Shown here: positions 16,317 through 24,022 of the stretch, piece after piece
How the letters are laid out: each line of letters begins with the position of its first letter
How positions within the stretch are numbered: the stretch's first letter is position 1
Origin: an uncultured Clostridia bacterium
Lineage (GTDB): Bacteria > Bacillota > Clostridia > Oscillospirales > Oscillospiraceae
DNA: 56,000 nt
Reading direction: 5' to 3'
Assembly: GCA_947644595.1 (NCBI GenBank)
Contig: CANSAE010000011.1
Coordinates: 1 to 56,000, forward strand
Position numbers and translations under genes: made by a program
Notes under the pieces: generated by a model
Databases searched by the model: none
Told to the model about the DNA's origin: nothing
Seen by the model: only the letters and a program-made list of their open reading frames with translations

Positions 16317-17471
16317 CTATCTCTGCAGTTCGCCGGCCCGGGCAACGATGCACTCCGCCTGGGCGTCAAACTCCAACTCGCCCAAAACCTCTTCCCAGGA
16401 CCGGGGCGCCCGGTCCCACTTGATGGGGTGCCGCATCCGCAGCTGCATCCCGATCCCCAGGAAATCCACTTCCGTGTCGGACATTTTCTGCAGCACGTTT
16501 TCCACCCACTGCTCCAGCTGTTCGGACACCGCCTTGAGCACCCGTTCCTCTTCCAGTGCCTCCGGATGCTCCACCTCTTTCAAATACACATGGGCCTTGA
16601 TGTCCGCCTGAACACCGGATACCGACCCATCCTCGCCCCAAACCGGCTCCAGCTTCACCTTGCACCGGGTCATGTTCACCGTCACCGCCCCGGCCTTGGG
16701 GTCGTCCACAGTCACGGCGCCCAGCCCAGGCTGTTCCAGCAGGAGATTCACGCCCCGGGCATCTGCCTGGGGCACAAAATCCACAATAGTATTGTTGTGT
16801 ACGATGGCGTAGCCATCCGGCAGCGGGGATACCGCGTCCTCCTGTGCCGAGGGCTCCACATCCCTGGTCGGCGCCACCTTCAGCGCCATGATCAAAGCGC
16901 CGCCGTGCTCGTACTGCCCTGCAATGACGTCACTGCAGGAAAAGGGATAGCCGTCCCCCCGACGCCGGCTGTCCAGAATGGTGGAGTTGAGCGTGGTGGT
17001 AATATCACTGCCGCCCTCACCGCAGCTGGTGACCAGGTGCTCCGCCGTATCGCCGTGGACCACAAACAGCGGCACACTGGTGCGCACGCCCGTGGTGCCC
17101 TGAAGATAATCCAGAATCATGGCGAGCTGGGTCTTGGCATAGTTCTCCCCCATCAGCACATACTGGGTATGGGCATAAAACAATTCTTCCTTTGTGGCAA
17201 AATCCTGGATCCTCTCCATCGCCGCAGTGATCGACGTGCCCGCTGTTGCCAGCCGGGTGATCTTCTGGGGCGAGGGACCGTTTCCCTCATCTCCCGCGGC
17301 GCCGCCGGCCACGGACAGCCGCACCCCCTCCCGGGTGGAATCGAAGCCCAGAGACAAAATCAGCTCCATAGACTCCAGCTCCCGGTAATTGGAATAGACC
17401 GTCCCGGTTTTCCCGCAGCCGGACAGACAGACAAGCGAACAGCCCAGTATCAGGGCGATCACACGTTTCAT
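16317..17471 (-). CDS. Spore germination receptor C subunit (Ger(x)C lipoprotein)
   Basis: 384-residue GerAC-type lipoprotein. It has an N-terminal signal with lipobox CLSGC, lipidated on Cys19, and three-domain Ger(x)C sequence hallmarks: an N-terminal ELESMELILSLGFD segment, ATKEELFYAHTQYVLMGE, and a C-terminal LGIGMQLRMRHPIKW / LGELEFDAQAECIVARAG. Lipoprotein C subunits sit on the outer face of the spore inner membrane and are needed for receptor function. ATG 17471 has AAGGGAG upstream. It precedes the B-subunit gene with 11 bases between stop and start. Order C-B without A is unusual. Confidence 0.88.
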   Translation of the reverse strand: MKRVIALILGCSLVCLSGCGKTGTVYSNYRELESMELILSLGFDSTREGVRLSVAGGAAGDEGNGPSPQKITRLATAGTSITAAMERIQDFATKEELFYAHTQYVLMGENYAKTQLAMILDYLQGTTGVRTSVPLFVVHGDTAEHLVTSCGEGGSDITTTLNSTILDSRRRGDGYPFSCSDVIAGQYEHGGALIMALKVAPTRDVEPSAQEDAVSPLPDGYAIVHNNTIVDFVPQADARGVNLLLEQPGLGAVTVDDPKAGAVTVNMTRCKVKLEPVWGEDGSVSGVQADIKAHVYLKEVEHPEALEEERVLKAVSEQLEQWVENVLQKMSDTEVDFLGIGMQLRMRHPIKWDRAPRSWEEVLGELEFDAQAECIVARAGELQR

Positions 17472-17495
17472 GGAAAGCTCCCTTCAAAAATGTAG

Positions 17496-17524
17496 TTGCT
17501 GAAATGGGTCTCCTGCATTATAAT
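17496..17524 (+). promoter_or_regulatory. Sigma-A promoter of the hotdog-protein pair
   Basis: TTGCTG (17496-17501), 17 bases, TATAAT (17519-17524), 31 bases before the ATG at 17555. Confidence 0.6.
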
Positions 17525-17554
17525 AAAACCATTCAACAGAAATGGAGTGGAACC

Positions 17555-18424
17555 ATGGACCTGAACACCGACCCCATGGCGCGGCTGCTTAGGATCACAG
17601 CCGCCGAACAGACCGCCGTGGGCATGATCACCACCGCCCAGGTGAATGCGCAGCATCTCAACCCTTATAGGATTGCCCATGGCGGCTTCGCTTATACCAT
17701 GGGCTGCATCACCGCGGCCCTGTCCGCCGCCCGGTGCCTGCGCCGGAATACGGAGGTAGCCGCCGTTTCCAGCCAGTATCTGTCCGCCCTGCATCCCGGG
17801 ACCGTCCGCTGTGAAAGCATCCTCATCTACGATAACGGGTCGGATTGTACGTATCAAACACGCATCACAGACGCCTCCGGCCGCCTGTGCTTTTCTCAAA
17901 CGGTCACCCTCCGGTCCGCCGGCGGCAGTCCGGCCCCACCTGCGGACCGCCCCCGCACCATTTTCCCTGCCGGCCCGGAGGTCCCCAAGGACCCCCGCAC
18001 CCAGCTCCGCTATCCCATGCTCTCTCCCGGCCCCTACTGCGAACTCATCCAGGTCTACCTCACCGGACTGGAAGGGGACACCACCGTCATGGGAGCGGAC
18101 CTCCTCCCCCAGACCTGCGACGCATCCGGCGCCGCCCATCCCGGCCTGATCTATTCCGTATGTGATACCGGGGTCGGCGCGGCCTCGGGCCTGTTCGGCA
18201 AGATCGGCGTCACGATTTCCAGCGCCATGACCTATTTCCGCCCCGCCGTGGCCGGGCCCCTTCGGGTGGAGGTCTCTGCCCTGCGCATGGGGCATATCGT
18301 GGCCTATTTTGAGACCACCGCCCGGGACGCGGACGGCGCCATCGTGGCCCAGGGCCGGTTTTCCCTGCACCCCAAGGGAAATATCATTGATCTGCTACCC
18401 CAAGGAGGACCCGGCCATGTATGA
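17555..18424 (+). CDS. Double-hotdog thioesterase-like protein, copy 1
   Basis: 289-residue protein made of two PaaI-like hotdog domains. The first carries IAHGGFAYTMGCITAAL, the HGG motif at the start of the long hotdog helix; in the second domain the equivalent is AHPGLIYSVCDTGVGAAS, where HGG has become HPG. Hotdog enzymes of this type hydrolyse acyl-CoA thioesters, but neither substrate nor activity can be stated. Start ATG 17555 after TGGAG. The last 8 bases overlap the next gene, a clear paralogue, so the pair is coupled and probably works as a heteromer or on related substrates. Confidence 0.8.
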   Translation: MDLNTDPMARLLRITAAEQTAVGMITTAQVNAQHLNPYRIAHGGFAYTMGCITAALSAARCLRRNTEVAAVSSQYLSALHPGTVRCESILIYDNGSDCTYQTRITDASGRLCFSQTVTLRSAGGSPAPPADRPRTIFPAGPEVPKDPRTQLRYPMLSPGPYCELIQVYLTGLEGDTTVMGADLLPQTCDASGAAHPGLIYSVCDTGVGAASGLFGKIGVTISSAMTYFRPAVAGPLRVEVSALRMGHIVAYFETTARDADGAIVAQGRFSLHPKGNIIDLLPQGGPGHV

Positions 18425-19304
18425 CATCCGCGACCCCTTCGCCCGGTTTCTGGGTCTGGAAGTCTCGGACGTAACAGAAACCGGCCTCATCACCGCTGCC
18501 CCGGTGGATGAGAACGCCTGCAACATTTATTCCATCGCCCATGGGGGCTTTGTCTACGCCGTGGGCCACGTGACCGCCGCCCTGGCGGCGCAGCTCTGCC
18601 TGGGCCGGCAAACTGTGGTCGTGGACACGTCCAGCCAATATCTGTGCGCCCTGCGGCCGCCGGAGGTCCAAACGGAGGCCTTTTTGGTCCGCTCCGGCCG
18701 GGAGCTGCTGGTCTACCGCACGGAGATCCGGGATGCCCGGGGCGCTCTGTGCTGCATCCAAACCGTCACCCTGAAAGGGGTTTCCTACCCGGAAGCCCCG
18801 GCCACGGACTTCTGCCAGACCATCTTCCCCGCCCCGGCGGACGCGCCCGTCAACCCCATCACCAATGTGGCCCATCCCCGAATCAGCCCCCATTTTGCCG
18901 GCCGCTGCCACATTTATAACCTCGGCCCCCGGGAGGACGGCCTGTATTACGCCATGGAGCTCTGGCCCCACCTGTGCAACCTCTACGGCGCCCTCCACGG
19001 CGGCGCGCTCTATACGCTGGCCGACGTAGCCGCCGGCGGCACGGCGACCTTTCTTCTGTCCAAGCGCCCCGTCACCGTCGCCAGCGACATTCACTTTCTC
19101 CGCAGCGCACGGCAGGGCCCTGTCTATGCCCAAAGCCGCCTCATCCGGGCGGGCAAACAGCTTTTGTTCTACCGTATTGACCTCACCGACGGCAGCGGTG
19201 AACCCGTCGCTATGGCGAACTTTGTGCTCCAAAGCGTCAATTTCGCCCCGGTCCTGCCCACCGCTAAGGACTTCAAAAGCAAAGTGTTCAGCTCCGAAGA
19301 ATAA
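18417..19304 (+). CDS. Double-hotdog thioesterase-like protein, copy 2
   Basis: 295-residue paralogue of the preceding gene. Domain 1 carries IAHGGFVYAVGHVTAAL, matching copy 1 closely; domain 2 carries LHGGALYTLADVAAGGTA, with an intact HGG and downstream Asp, the usual catalytic acidic residue position. So copy 2 looks more likely than copy 1 to be active in the second domain. ATG 18417 has AAGGAGGA 8 bases upstream, inside the end of copy 1. The unit ends at a strong terminator at 19307. Function presumed acyl-CoA thioesterase-like; no substrate inferred. Confidence 0.8.
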   Translation: MYDIRDPFARFLGLEVSDVTETGLITAAPVDENACNIYSIAHGGFVYAVGHVTAALAAQLCLGRQTVVVDTSSQYLCALRPPEVQTEAFLVRSGRELLVYRTEIRDARGALCCIQTVTLKGVSYPEAPATDFCQTIFPAPADAPVNPITNVAHPRISPHFAGRCHIYNLGPREDGLYYAMELWPHLCNLYGALHGGALYTLADVAAGGTATFLLSKRPVTVASDIHFLRSARQGPVYAQSRLIRAGKQLLFYRIDLTDGSGEPVAMANFVLQSVNFAPVLPTAKDFKSKVFSSEE

Positions 19305-19306
19305 CA

Positions 19307-19345
19307 AACAGCCCCGGCATCCGAAAGGGTGCCGGGGCTGTTTTC
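19307..19345 (+). terminator. Intrinsic terminator after the hotdog pair
   Basis: AACAGCCCCGGCA/TGCCGGGGCTGTT stem followed by TTTT. Confidence 0.85.
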
Positions 19346-19689
19346 ATACTGTTATTTTGCTGTCGTAACACCAGGTATCCATGGTGGTCTGGCCACTGGA
19401 ATCAGTCTCGGTCCGCTTGGCCTGCAGCGACTCCGCCCGCTGGCCCAGATACACGGTGGTGTTCTCCGCGTCCCACACTACGAGCACGTTCAGCGCGTCG
19501 GCAATGGCCCTGGACCCGTTAAATAAAGGGCGCCACTGGGTCTCCGTTGGCGTCCATGGGGCAGATGGTCACGCCGTCCACCTCGATGGTGACGCCCACA
19601 TAGTCCACCGTCCCGGACGCAGCCGCCGCCGGGACAGCCAGCCCCAGCATCAATACCGCGCACAACAGGATTGACAACATTTTTTTCAT
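19344..19689 (-). pseudogene. Frameshifted copper-amine-oxidase-N-type secreted protein
   Basis: From ATG 19689 (AGGAGACC upstream) the frame encodes a signal peptide (MKKMLSILLCAVLMLGLAVP) and a start of the stalk or copper-amine-oxidase N-terminal domain, ending GDPVAPFI before TAA. One frame over, the sequence resumes as NGSRAIADALNVLVVWDAENTTVYLG, the rest of the same domain. The usual residues between PFI-NG and RAIA (a TYLPV-like segment) are absent, so a small deletion of a number of bases not divisible by three explains both the shift and the gap. The end reaches the terminator of the hotdog pair. Confidence 0.65.
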
Positions 19690-19734
19690 TACAAGGTCTC
19701 CTCTCTATCTAAAAATTTTTGAAAACACATTCAA

Positions 19735-20084
19735 GCCTTCCCCCCAATGGGGGGAAGGTGGCACGGCGTTAGCCGTGACGGATGAGGGGTTCCGAAATTT
19801 TGCTTTTGTCTGGGAACCCCTCACCCGCCCCCTTCGGGGGCACCCTCCCCCCATAGGGGCGAGGACTCCCGCCCCTTGTGAATCCCCTGCAATGTCGGTC
19901 TACAGTCAACCTGAATCGGTACCGAATCCACTGACTGTACCAAGACTTCCCAGGGTTTCCAAAGGGCGGTAGCCCTTTGGCCGTTTCAAGGGGGTTCGGG
20001 GGGAAATCGGAATCCCCCCGAGACTTTTCTTTGCGGCTCCACCCCATTTCTTTTGGTCACAAAAGAAATGGGGTGGATTACGCA
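19735..20084. repeat. Large composite palindromic repeat, copy E1
   Basis: Non-coding stretch made of several hairpins: CTTCCCCCCAATGGGGGGAAG, GGCACGGCGttaGCCGTG, CAAAGGGCGGTAGCCCTTTG, GGGGGGAAATCGGAATCCCCCC, and a 17-base-stem hairpin with arms CCACCCCATTTCTTTTG / CAAAAGAAATGGGGTGG at 20039-20076. Parts recur at 25716-25890 and 26141-26590. It abuts the 3' end of an XRE gene. Confidence 0.75.
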
Positions 20085-20086
20085 GG

Positions 20087-20305
20087 CTATTTCATTTTTG
20101 GTTCCTCGCTCAATCCCGCCAGATAGTCCAGCGACACACCAAACAACTCCGCCATCTTCGCCGCATCCGTCACCAACGGCATCCGATTTCCATATTCATA
20201 ATGCCGATAGGTTGAATACCCGATTTCCAATGCTTCCGCAACCTGTTCCTGCGTCAACCCAGCCTTTTTTCGGCACTCCTTGATTCGTTCCGTAAAAATT
20301 TCCAA
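20087..20305 (-). CDS. XRE-family repressor (module 2)
   Basis: 72-residue single helix-turn-helix protein of the Cro/C1 family: LTQEQVAEALEIGYSTYRHYEYGNRMP covers the recognition region and FGVSLDYLAGLSEE ends the domain. It closely parallels the XRE protein at 13215. The start is TTG at 20305, with GAGGA upstream; no ATG fits. It lies divergent from the 93-residue gene at 20399, with palindromes between them, and its stop is 10 bases from the composite repeat E1. Likely an autoregulated repressor of the divergent gene. Confidence 0.82.
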   Translation of the reverse strand: MEIFTERIKECRKKAGLTQEQVAEALEIGYSTYRHYEYGNRMPLVTDAAKMAELFGVSLDYLAGLSEEPKMK

Positions 20306-20323
20306 TCTTTTTCCTCATTTCTA

Positions 20324-20352
20324 TTGACTGTTCGATTTACAACAGTTATAAT
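20324..20352 (+). promoter_or_regulatory. Promoter of the 93-residue gene, module 2
   Basis: TTGACT (20324-20329), 17 bases, TATAAT (20347-20352). Operator 1 lies over the -35 and spacer, operator 2 just after the expected start site at about 20359. Confidence 0.75.
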
Positions 20353-20380
20353 AATAAAAACTGTTCGAATTCGAACACAG
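20327..20380. promoter_or_regulatory. Paired operators of module 2
   Basis: Operator 1 is ACTGTT-N8-AACAGT (20327-20346). Operator 2 contains the perfect 16-base palindrome TGTTCGAATTCGAACA (20362-20377) preceded by AC and followed by CAG. Centres are 33 bases apart, three helical turns, bracketing the -10 box: a repression-loop or cooperative-binding geometry. Confidence 0.7.
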
Positions 20381-20398
20381 CGAAAGGATTGACCGTAA

Positions 20399-20680
20399 AT
20401 GACTACACCCTTACATGCCCTGTACAATTACGCCGCTGAACGCGGCGATCTGACCCACTGGTTTTTTGACCGGGACATTGCCGATACCTACGTCCAGGCG
20501 CGGGAATTGTCCGAAAAACAGAGCTCCCGCTTGTTGGCGGACCTGCCCGCAAACTGGGCAGACCGGTTTCAAAGCTGCATGGACAATACCCGGGAATTTC
20601 ACAGTCTGGAAACAGAAATGCTCTTTTATCAGGGCCTCGCCATGGGCCTGCAGCTGGGTGCGCTCATCGCGCAGGTGTGA
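20399..20680 (+). CDS. 93-residue DUF6809-like protein (module 2)
   Basis: Paralogue of the protein at 13524-13805: same length (93 residues), same start (M-x-TPL-x-ALY) and identical EMLFYQGLAMGLQLG near the end. The protein is mainly helical with no membrane segment and no cysteine pattern typical of metal binding. ATG 20399 has AAAGGA upstream at 9-10 bases. Under an operator-flanked strong promoter and opposite an XRE repressor, it is presumably the regulated output of the module. It ends one base before the convergent serS stop. Function unknown. Confidence 0.75.
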   Translation: MTTPLHALYNYAAERGDLTHWFFDRDIADTYVQARELSEKQSSRLLADLPANWADRFQSCMDNTREFHSLETEMLFYQGLAMGLQLGALIAQV

Positions 20681-20681
20681 A

Positions 20682-21986
20682 TTACTTCTTCGGAATGAGA
20701 ACTTCCTTCCCGCCCATATACGGCCGCAGCACTTCCGGAATCTTCACAGACCCATCCGCCTGCAAATTGTTCTCCAAAAACGCGATGAGCATCCGCGGCG
20801 GTGCCACGCAGGTGTTGTTCAGCGTATGGCACAGCCGCATCTTTCCGTCCTCGTCCTTATACCGAATTTTCAGCCTTCTCGCCTGGGCATCGCCCAGATT
20901 GGAGCAGGAGCACACTTCGAAAAACTTCTGCTGCCGGGGACTCCACGCCTCAATGTCGCAGGACTTCACTTTCAGGTCCGCCAAATCGCCGGAGCAGCAC
21001 TCCAGCTGCCGCACGGGGATGTCCATGGACCGAAACAGCTCCACGGAATACTGCCACATTTTCTCGTACCACTCCATGCTCTCCTCGGGCCTGCATACCA
21101 CGATCATTTCCTGCTTTTCAAACTGGTGGATGCGGTACACGCCGCGCTCCTCGATGCCGTGGGCGCCCTTCTCCTTGCGGAAGCAGGGGGAATAGCTGGT
21201 CAGCGTCTGGGGCAGGCTCTCCACGGGCAGAATTTGCTCAATGAACCGCCCGATCATGGAGTGCTCCGACGTGCCGATGAGATACAGGTCCTCCCCCTCG
21301 ATCTTATACATCATGGCGTCCATGTCCGTCTGGCTCATCACGCCCTCCACCACGTTGCCGCGGATCATAAACGGCGGGATGCAGTAGGTGAATCCCTTAT
21401 CGATCATAAAGTCCCGCCCATAAGTGAGCACCGCCTCGTGGAGCCGGGCGATGTCCCCCAGCAGATAGTAGAACCCGTTGCCGGACACCCGCCCTGCGGC
21501 ATCCAGATCAATACCGTCGAAGGACTCCATGATCTCCGTGTGATAGGGGATAGGGAACTCCGGCACCACGGCCTCGCCGAAGCGCTGGACCTCCACATTG
21601 CAGCTGTCGTCCGGTCCCAGGGGCACGGAATCGTCGATAATCTGGGGGATGACCAGCATGATTTTATGCAGCTCTCCGTCCAGCTTAGATTCCAGAGCCT
21701 CCAGCTCTGCCAGCCGGTCGGCATCCTTTTTCACTTCCGCCTTGACCCGCTCGGCCTCCTCCAGCTTGGACGGGTCCTTTTTTGCCTGCCCCATGAGCAT
21801 GCCCACCTGCTTGGACAGGGCATTGCGGGCGGTGCGCAGGTCCTGGGCCTCTTGAATAGCCGCCCGCAGCTGCTTGTCCAGCGCGATGGCCTCGTCCACC
21901 AGGGGCAGTTTGGTGTCCTGATATTTCTTGCGGATATTCTCCCGTACCAGCTCCGGATTTTCCCGCAGCAGCTTCATATCAATCAT
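20682..21986 (-). CDS. serS: Seryl-tRNA synthetase
   Basis: 434-residue class II synthetase that charges tRNA-Ser. The N-terminal ~110 residues form the antiparallel coiled-coil arm (DKQLRAAIQEAQDLRTARNALSKQVG...). Motif 2 appears as YSPCFRKEKGAHGIEERGVYRIHQFEK. Motif 3 appears as HTLNNTCVAPPRMLIAFLENN, with the ATP-binding Arg kept but the flanking residues differing from the standard LNGSGLAVGR pattern, a variant seen in some Clostridia. ATG 21986 has AAGGAGT at 8 bases. Its own promoter is at 22018; no T-box leader is present in the 80-base gap. Confidence 0.95.
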   Translation of the reverse strand: MIDMKLLRENPELVRENIRKKYQDTKLPLVDEAIALDKQLRAAIQEAQDLRTARNALSKQVGMLMGQAKKDPSKLEEAERVKAEVKKDADRLAELEALESKLDGELHKIMLVIPQIIDDSVPLGPDDSCNVEVQRFGEAVVPEFPIPYHTEIMESFDGIDLDAAGRVSGNGFYYLLGDIARLHEAVLTYGRDFMIDKGFTYCIPPFMIRGNVVEGVMSQTDMDAMMYKIEGEDLYLIGTSEHSMIGRFIEQILPVESLPQTLTSYSPCFRKEKGAHGIEERGVYRIHQFEKQEMIVVCRPEESMEWYEKMWQYSVELFRSMDIPVRQLECCSGDLADLKVKSCDIEAWSPRQQKFFEVCSCSNLGDAQARRLKIRYKDEDGKMRLCHTLNNTCVAPPRMLIAFLENNLQADGSVKIPEVLRPYMGGKEVLIPKK

Positions 21987-22017
21987 ATCTGATTACTCCT
22001 TGTTATATTATTGTGCT

Positions 22018-22046
22018 ATTATATTTCAAATCGTAATTATCAACAA
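22018..22046 (-). promoter_or_regulatory. Promoter of serS
   Basis: TTGTTG (22046-22041), 17 bases, TATAAT (22023-22018) on the minus strand. Confidence 0.55.
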
Positions 22047-22066
22047 AGTTTCCCCAGCAATTTATT

Positions 22067-22945
22067 TCACCCTCGTCGCGGCAACCTGTTCCCAATCGCG
22101 TGCAACGCAGTCATCAATGCCTCCCGGTCGTCCGCGTCGTAATAATCGATCTCGATCTTCCCGCCGTGCCGGCCCTCTGTCATCCGCACCCGCCGGCCCA
22201 GGCTGGATTCCAGTTGCTTTGCCGCTAATGCAAGATAATCGATTCCGGCAGGTTTTTGCGTCTCTTTTTCCTTATTTTTCCCTAAACTCACAGCCAGCGC
22301 TTCGGTTTGTCGTACAGACATTCCCTTCTTCACGATCAACCGCGCCGCCTCAATCTTCACCGCGTCATCCTCAATGGCCAGCAACGCCCGGGCATGTCCA
22401 GCGGTCAATTGTCCCGCCAGTACCAGTTCCAACACCTCCTGGGGCAGCGCCAGCAGCCGCAGGGAATTGGAGATGGCCGGCCGGGATTTCCCCACGCTCT
22501 GGGCCACTTCCTCCTGCGTCAGCTCGAAATCCTCCATTAAGGATCGGTAGCCCAGCGCCTCTTCAATGGGATTCAGATCCGCCCGCTGGAGGTTCTCCAC
22601 CAAAGCCAGCTCCGCCGCCATCCGGTCATCCGCCTGGATGATACTCACCGGCACCTCTTCCAGTCCGGCCATCCGGGCCGCCCGCCACCGCCGTTCGCCG
22701 GCAATGATTTGATAGTACCCGGACTCCAGCTTTCGCACGGTGATGGGCTGTATCATGCCGTGCTGCTTGATGGATTCCGCCAGCTCCGTGAGGGCCACCT
22801 CGTCAAAATACGCCCGAGGCTGACTCACGTTTGGCTCCACCTTGGCGATAGGCAGCGTCATCTGCTTGCCCTCCGCCTCAGTCAGCACATCACTGCCCAG
22901 CAGCGCACCCAAGCCGGTGCCCAGACCTTTTTTATTGCCTGCCAT
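22067..22945 (-). CDS. parB: Chromosome-partitioning protein ParB (Spo0J)
   Basis: 292-residue ParB CTPase that loads at parS and organises the origin region. Visible: N-terminal ParA-activating [13 protein letters not shown], the CTP-binding segments [20 protein letters not shown] and [13 protein letters not shown], the [13 protein letters not shown] motif, and the helix-turn-helix [24 protein letters not shown] that reads parS, then a C-terminal dimer domain. ATG 22945 lies 4 bases after the parA stop with GAGGGGG upstream. Two parS sites are just upstream of parA. Confidence 0.96.
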   Translation of the reverse strand: MAGNKKGLGTGLGALLGSDVLTEAEGKQMTLPIAKVEPNVSQPRAYFDEVALTELAESIKQHGMIQPITVRKLESGYYQIIAGERRWRAARMAGLEEVPVSIIQADDRMAAELALVENLQRADLNPIEEALGYRSLMEDFELTQEEVAQSVGKSRPAISNSLRLLALPQEVLELVLAGQLTAGHARALLAIEDDAVKIEAARLIVKKGMSVRQTEALAVSLGKNKEKETQKPAGIDYLALAAKQLESSLGRRVRMTEGRHGGKIEIDYYDADDREALMTALHAIGNRLPRRG

Positions 22946-22949
22946 CGGT

Positions 22950-23711
22950 TCAAACCCCCTCAATTTGCTTGACCAGCTCACTGGTCAGCTTCAAATAGGC
23001 CCCGGAGCCCCGGGAAATGCGGTCATACGCAATGACCGGCTTTCCATGGCTTGGCGCTTCCGCAATGCGGATATTCCGGGGGATGACCGTTTTATAGACT
23101 TTCTCCCCAAAATATCGCCGGATCTCTCCCGCCACCTGCTCGGAAAAGTTAGTCCGGGAATCATACATTGTGAGCACAATGCCCTGAATCTCCAGCTTGG
23201 GATTGATGCGGGAATTGATCATTTTAATGGTGGTAGTCAAGTCCGCGATGCCTTCCAACGCATAGTATTCGCACTGCACCGGCACCAAAACGCTGTCCGC
23301 CGCAGCTAAGGCGTTCACGGTCAGCAGTTCCAAGGACGGCGGGCAGTCGATCAAAATGTAATCATAGACCTCCCGCAGGGGGCCCAACGCCTCCCGCAGC
23401 ACATATTCCCGTTCCGCCACATCCACCAATTCCACCGTAGCGCCGGATAGATCCTTGTTGGTCGGGATAACATCCCCGTACTTCGTATGTATCACGCAAT
23501 CCCGGGCCGGTATTCCCTGGGACATAATGTTGTACATATTCGGCGTTTTGGACTTGTCCACCCCCATGCCGGACGTGGCGTTGCCCTGAGCATCGCAATC
23601 CACCAAAAGCACATTCCGACCTCGTTTTTTCAGACCATAAGCCAGATTGACGCAGGTACTTGTTTTTCCCACGCCGCCCTTTTGGTTCGCGACGGCAATG
23701 ATTTTTGCCAT
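22950..23711 (-). CDS. parA: Chromosome-partitioning ATPase ParA (Soj)
   Basis: 253-residue ParA/MinD-type ATPase. The deviant Walker A is KGGVGKTS (residues 11-18) and Walker B is YILIDCPPSLELLTVNA. It partners with ParB in origin segregation and, as Soj, modulates DnaA. ATG 23711 has GAGAGGTG upstream. First gene of the parA-parB operon with a sigma-A promoter at 23743. In many Firmicutes this pair lies on the other side of dnaA near rnpA/yidC; here it is about 12 kb to the left of the origin, beyond gyrA. Confidence 0.96.
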   Translation of the reverse strand: MAKIIAVANQKGGVGKTSTCVNLAYGLKKRGRNVLLVDCDAQGNATSGMGVDKSKTPNMYNIMSQGIPARDCVIHTKYGDVIPTNKDLSGATVELVDVAEREYVLREALGPLREVYDYILIDCPPSLELLTVNALAAADSVLVPVQCEYYALEGIADLTTTIKMINSRINPKLEIQGIVLTMYDSRTNFSEQVAGEIRRYFGEKVYKTVIPRNIRIAEAPSHGKPVIAYDRISRGSGAYLKLTSELVKQIEGV

Positions 23712-23742
23712 ATCGCACCTCTCTTTTTATAAATACAAGAAT

Positions 23743-23771
23743 ATTATAGCAAGGCAGGAAGTGTTTTTCAA
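23743..23771 (-). promoter_or_regulatory. Promoter of parA-parB
   Basis: TTGAAA (23771-23766), 17 bases, TATAAT (23748-23743) on the minus strand. parS site 1 lies 22 bases farther upstream. Confidence 0.7.
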
Positions 23772-23793
23772 GGTTTCTTTGTCACAAACATAA

Positions 23794-23809
23794 TGTTTCA
23801 CGTGAAACG
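23794..23809. promoter_or_regulatory. parS centromere site 1
   Basis: TGTTTCACGTGAAACG contains the 14-base parS palindrome GTTTCACGTGAAAC. It is located just upstream of the parA promoter. Confidence 0.92.
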
Positions 23810-23833
23810 TCGTCCTCGCGCACTCCATTCTCT

Positions 23834-23911
23834 CCGATGCAAACCCGCTGTGCTGGGCTTTGCATCGGTATTTTTTACAAAACCGAAGCCCAACGAAGTG
23901 GGTTCGGTTTT
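23834..23911. other. Two hairpins between the parS sites
   Basis: Hairpin 1 (23834-23868) pairs CCGATGCAAA with TTTGCATCGG and is followed by TATTTTTT. Hairpin 2 (23879-23911) pairs AAAACCGAA with TTCGGTTTT. On the minus strand hairpin 2 can terminate gpr; hairpin 1 looks like a plus-strand terminator with no upstream gene. Confidence 0.6.
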
Positions 23912-23924
23912 GAGAGGAGAAACC

Positions 23925-23996
23925 ATGGAACGTATGAGCCGCGCCGTTTACGGTGCGGGGAAGAAGTGCAATGCGTTTCGACGACGTTTCACGTGA
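23925..23996 (+). CDS. Possible 23-residue small protein ending in parS
   Basis: ATG 23925 preceded by GAGAGGAGAAACC, an excellent ribosome site, then 23 codons (MERMSRAVYGAGKKCNAFRR plus RFT) whose TGA is contributed by parS site 2. The peptide is basic with no membrane segment. No promoter is clear on the plus strand, and hairpin 2 lies just upstream. It could be a real small protein or leader peptide, or chance; the strong ribosome site is the main support. Confidence 0.3.
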   Translation: MERMSRAVYGAGKKCNAFRRRFT

Positions 23997-24000
23997 AACA
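23985..24000. promoter_or_regulatory. parS centromere site 2
   Basis: CGTTTCACGTGAAACA, carrying the same 14-base palindrome as site 1, 191 bases away, just after the gpr stop. Confidence 0.92.
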
Positions 24001-24022
24001 TACCTTAAACATACCTTTTCTA

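Noticed and set aside
20466..21992. Long open frame opposite serS
   Set aside because: Mirror of serS codons; composition typical of antisense shadows.
23793..23996. 67-codon frame starting MFHVK at parS site 1
   Set aside because: MFHVK is simply parS read as codons; the frame crosses two hairpins and has no ribosome site.
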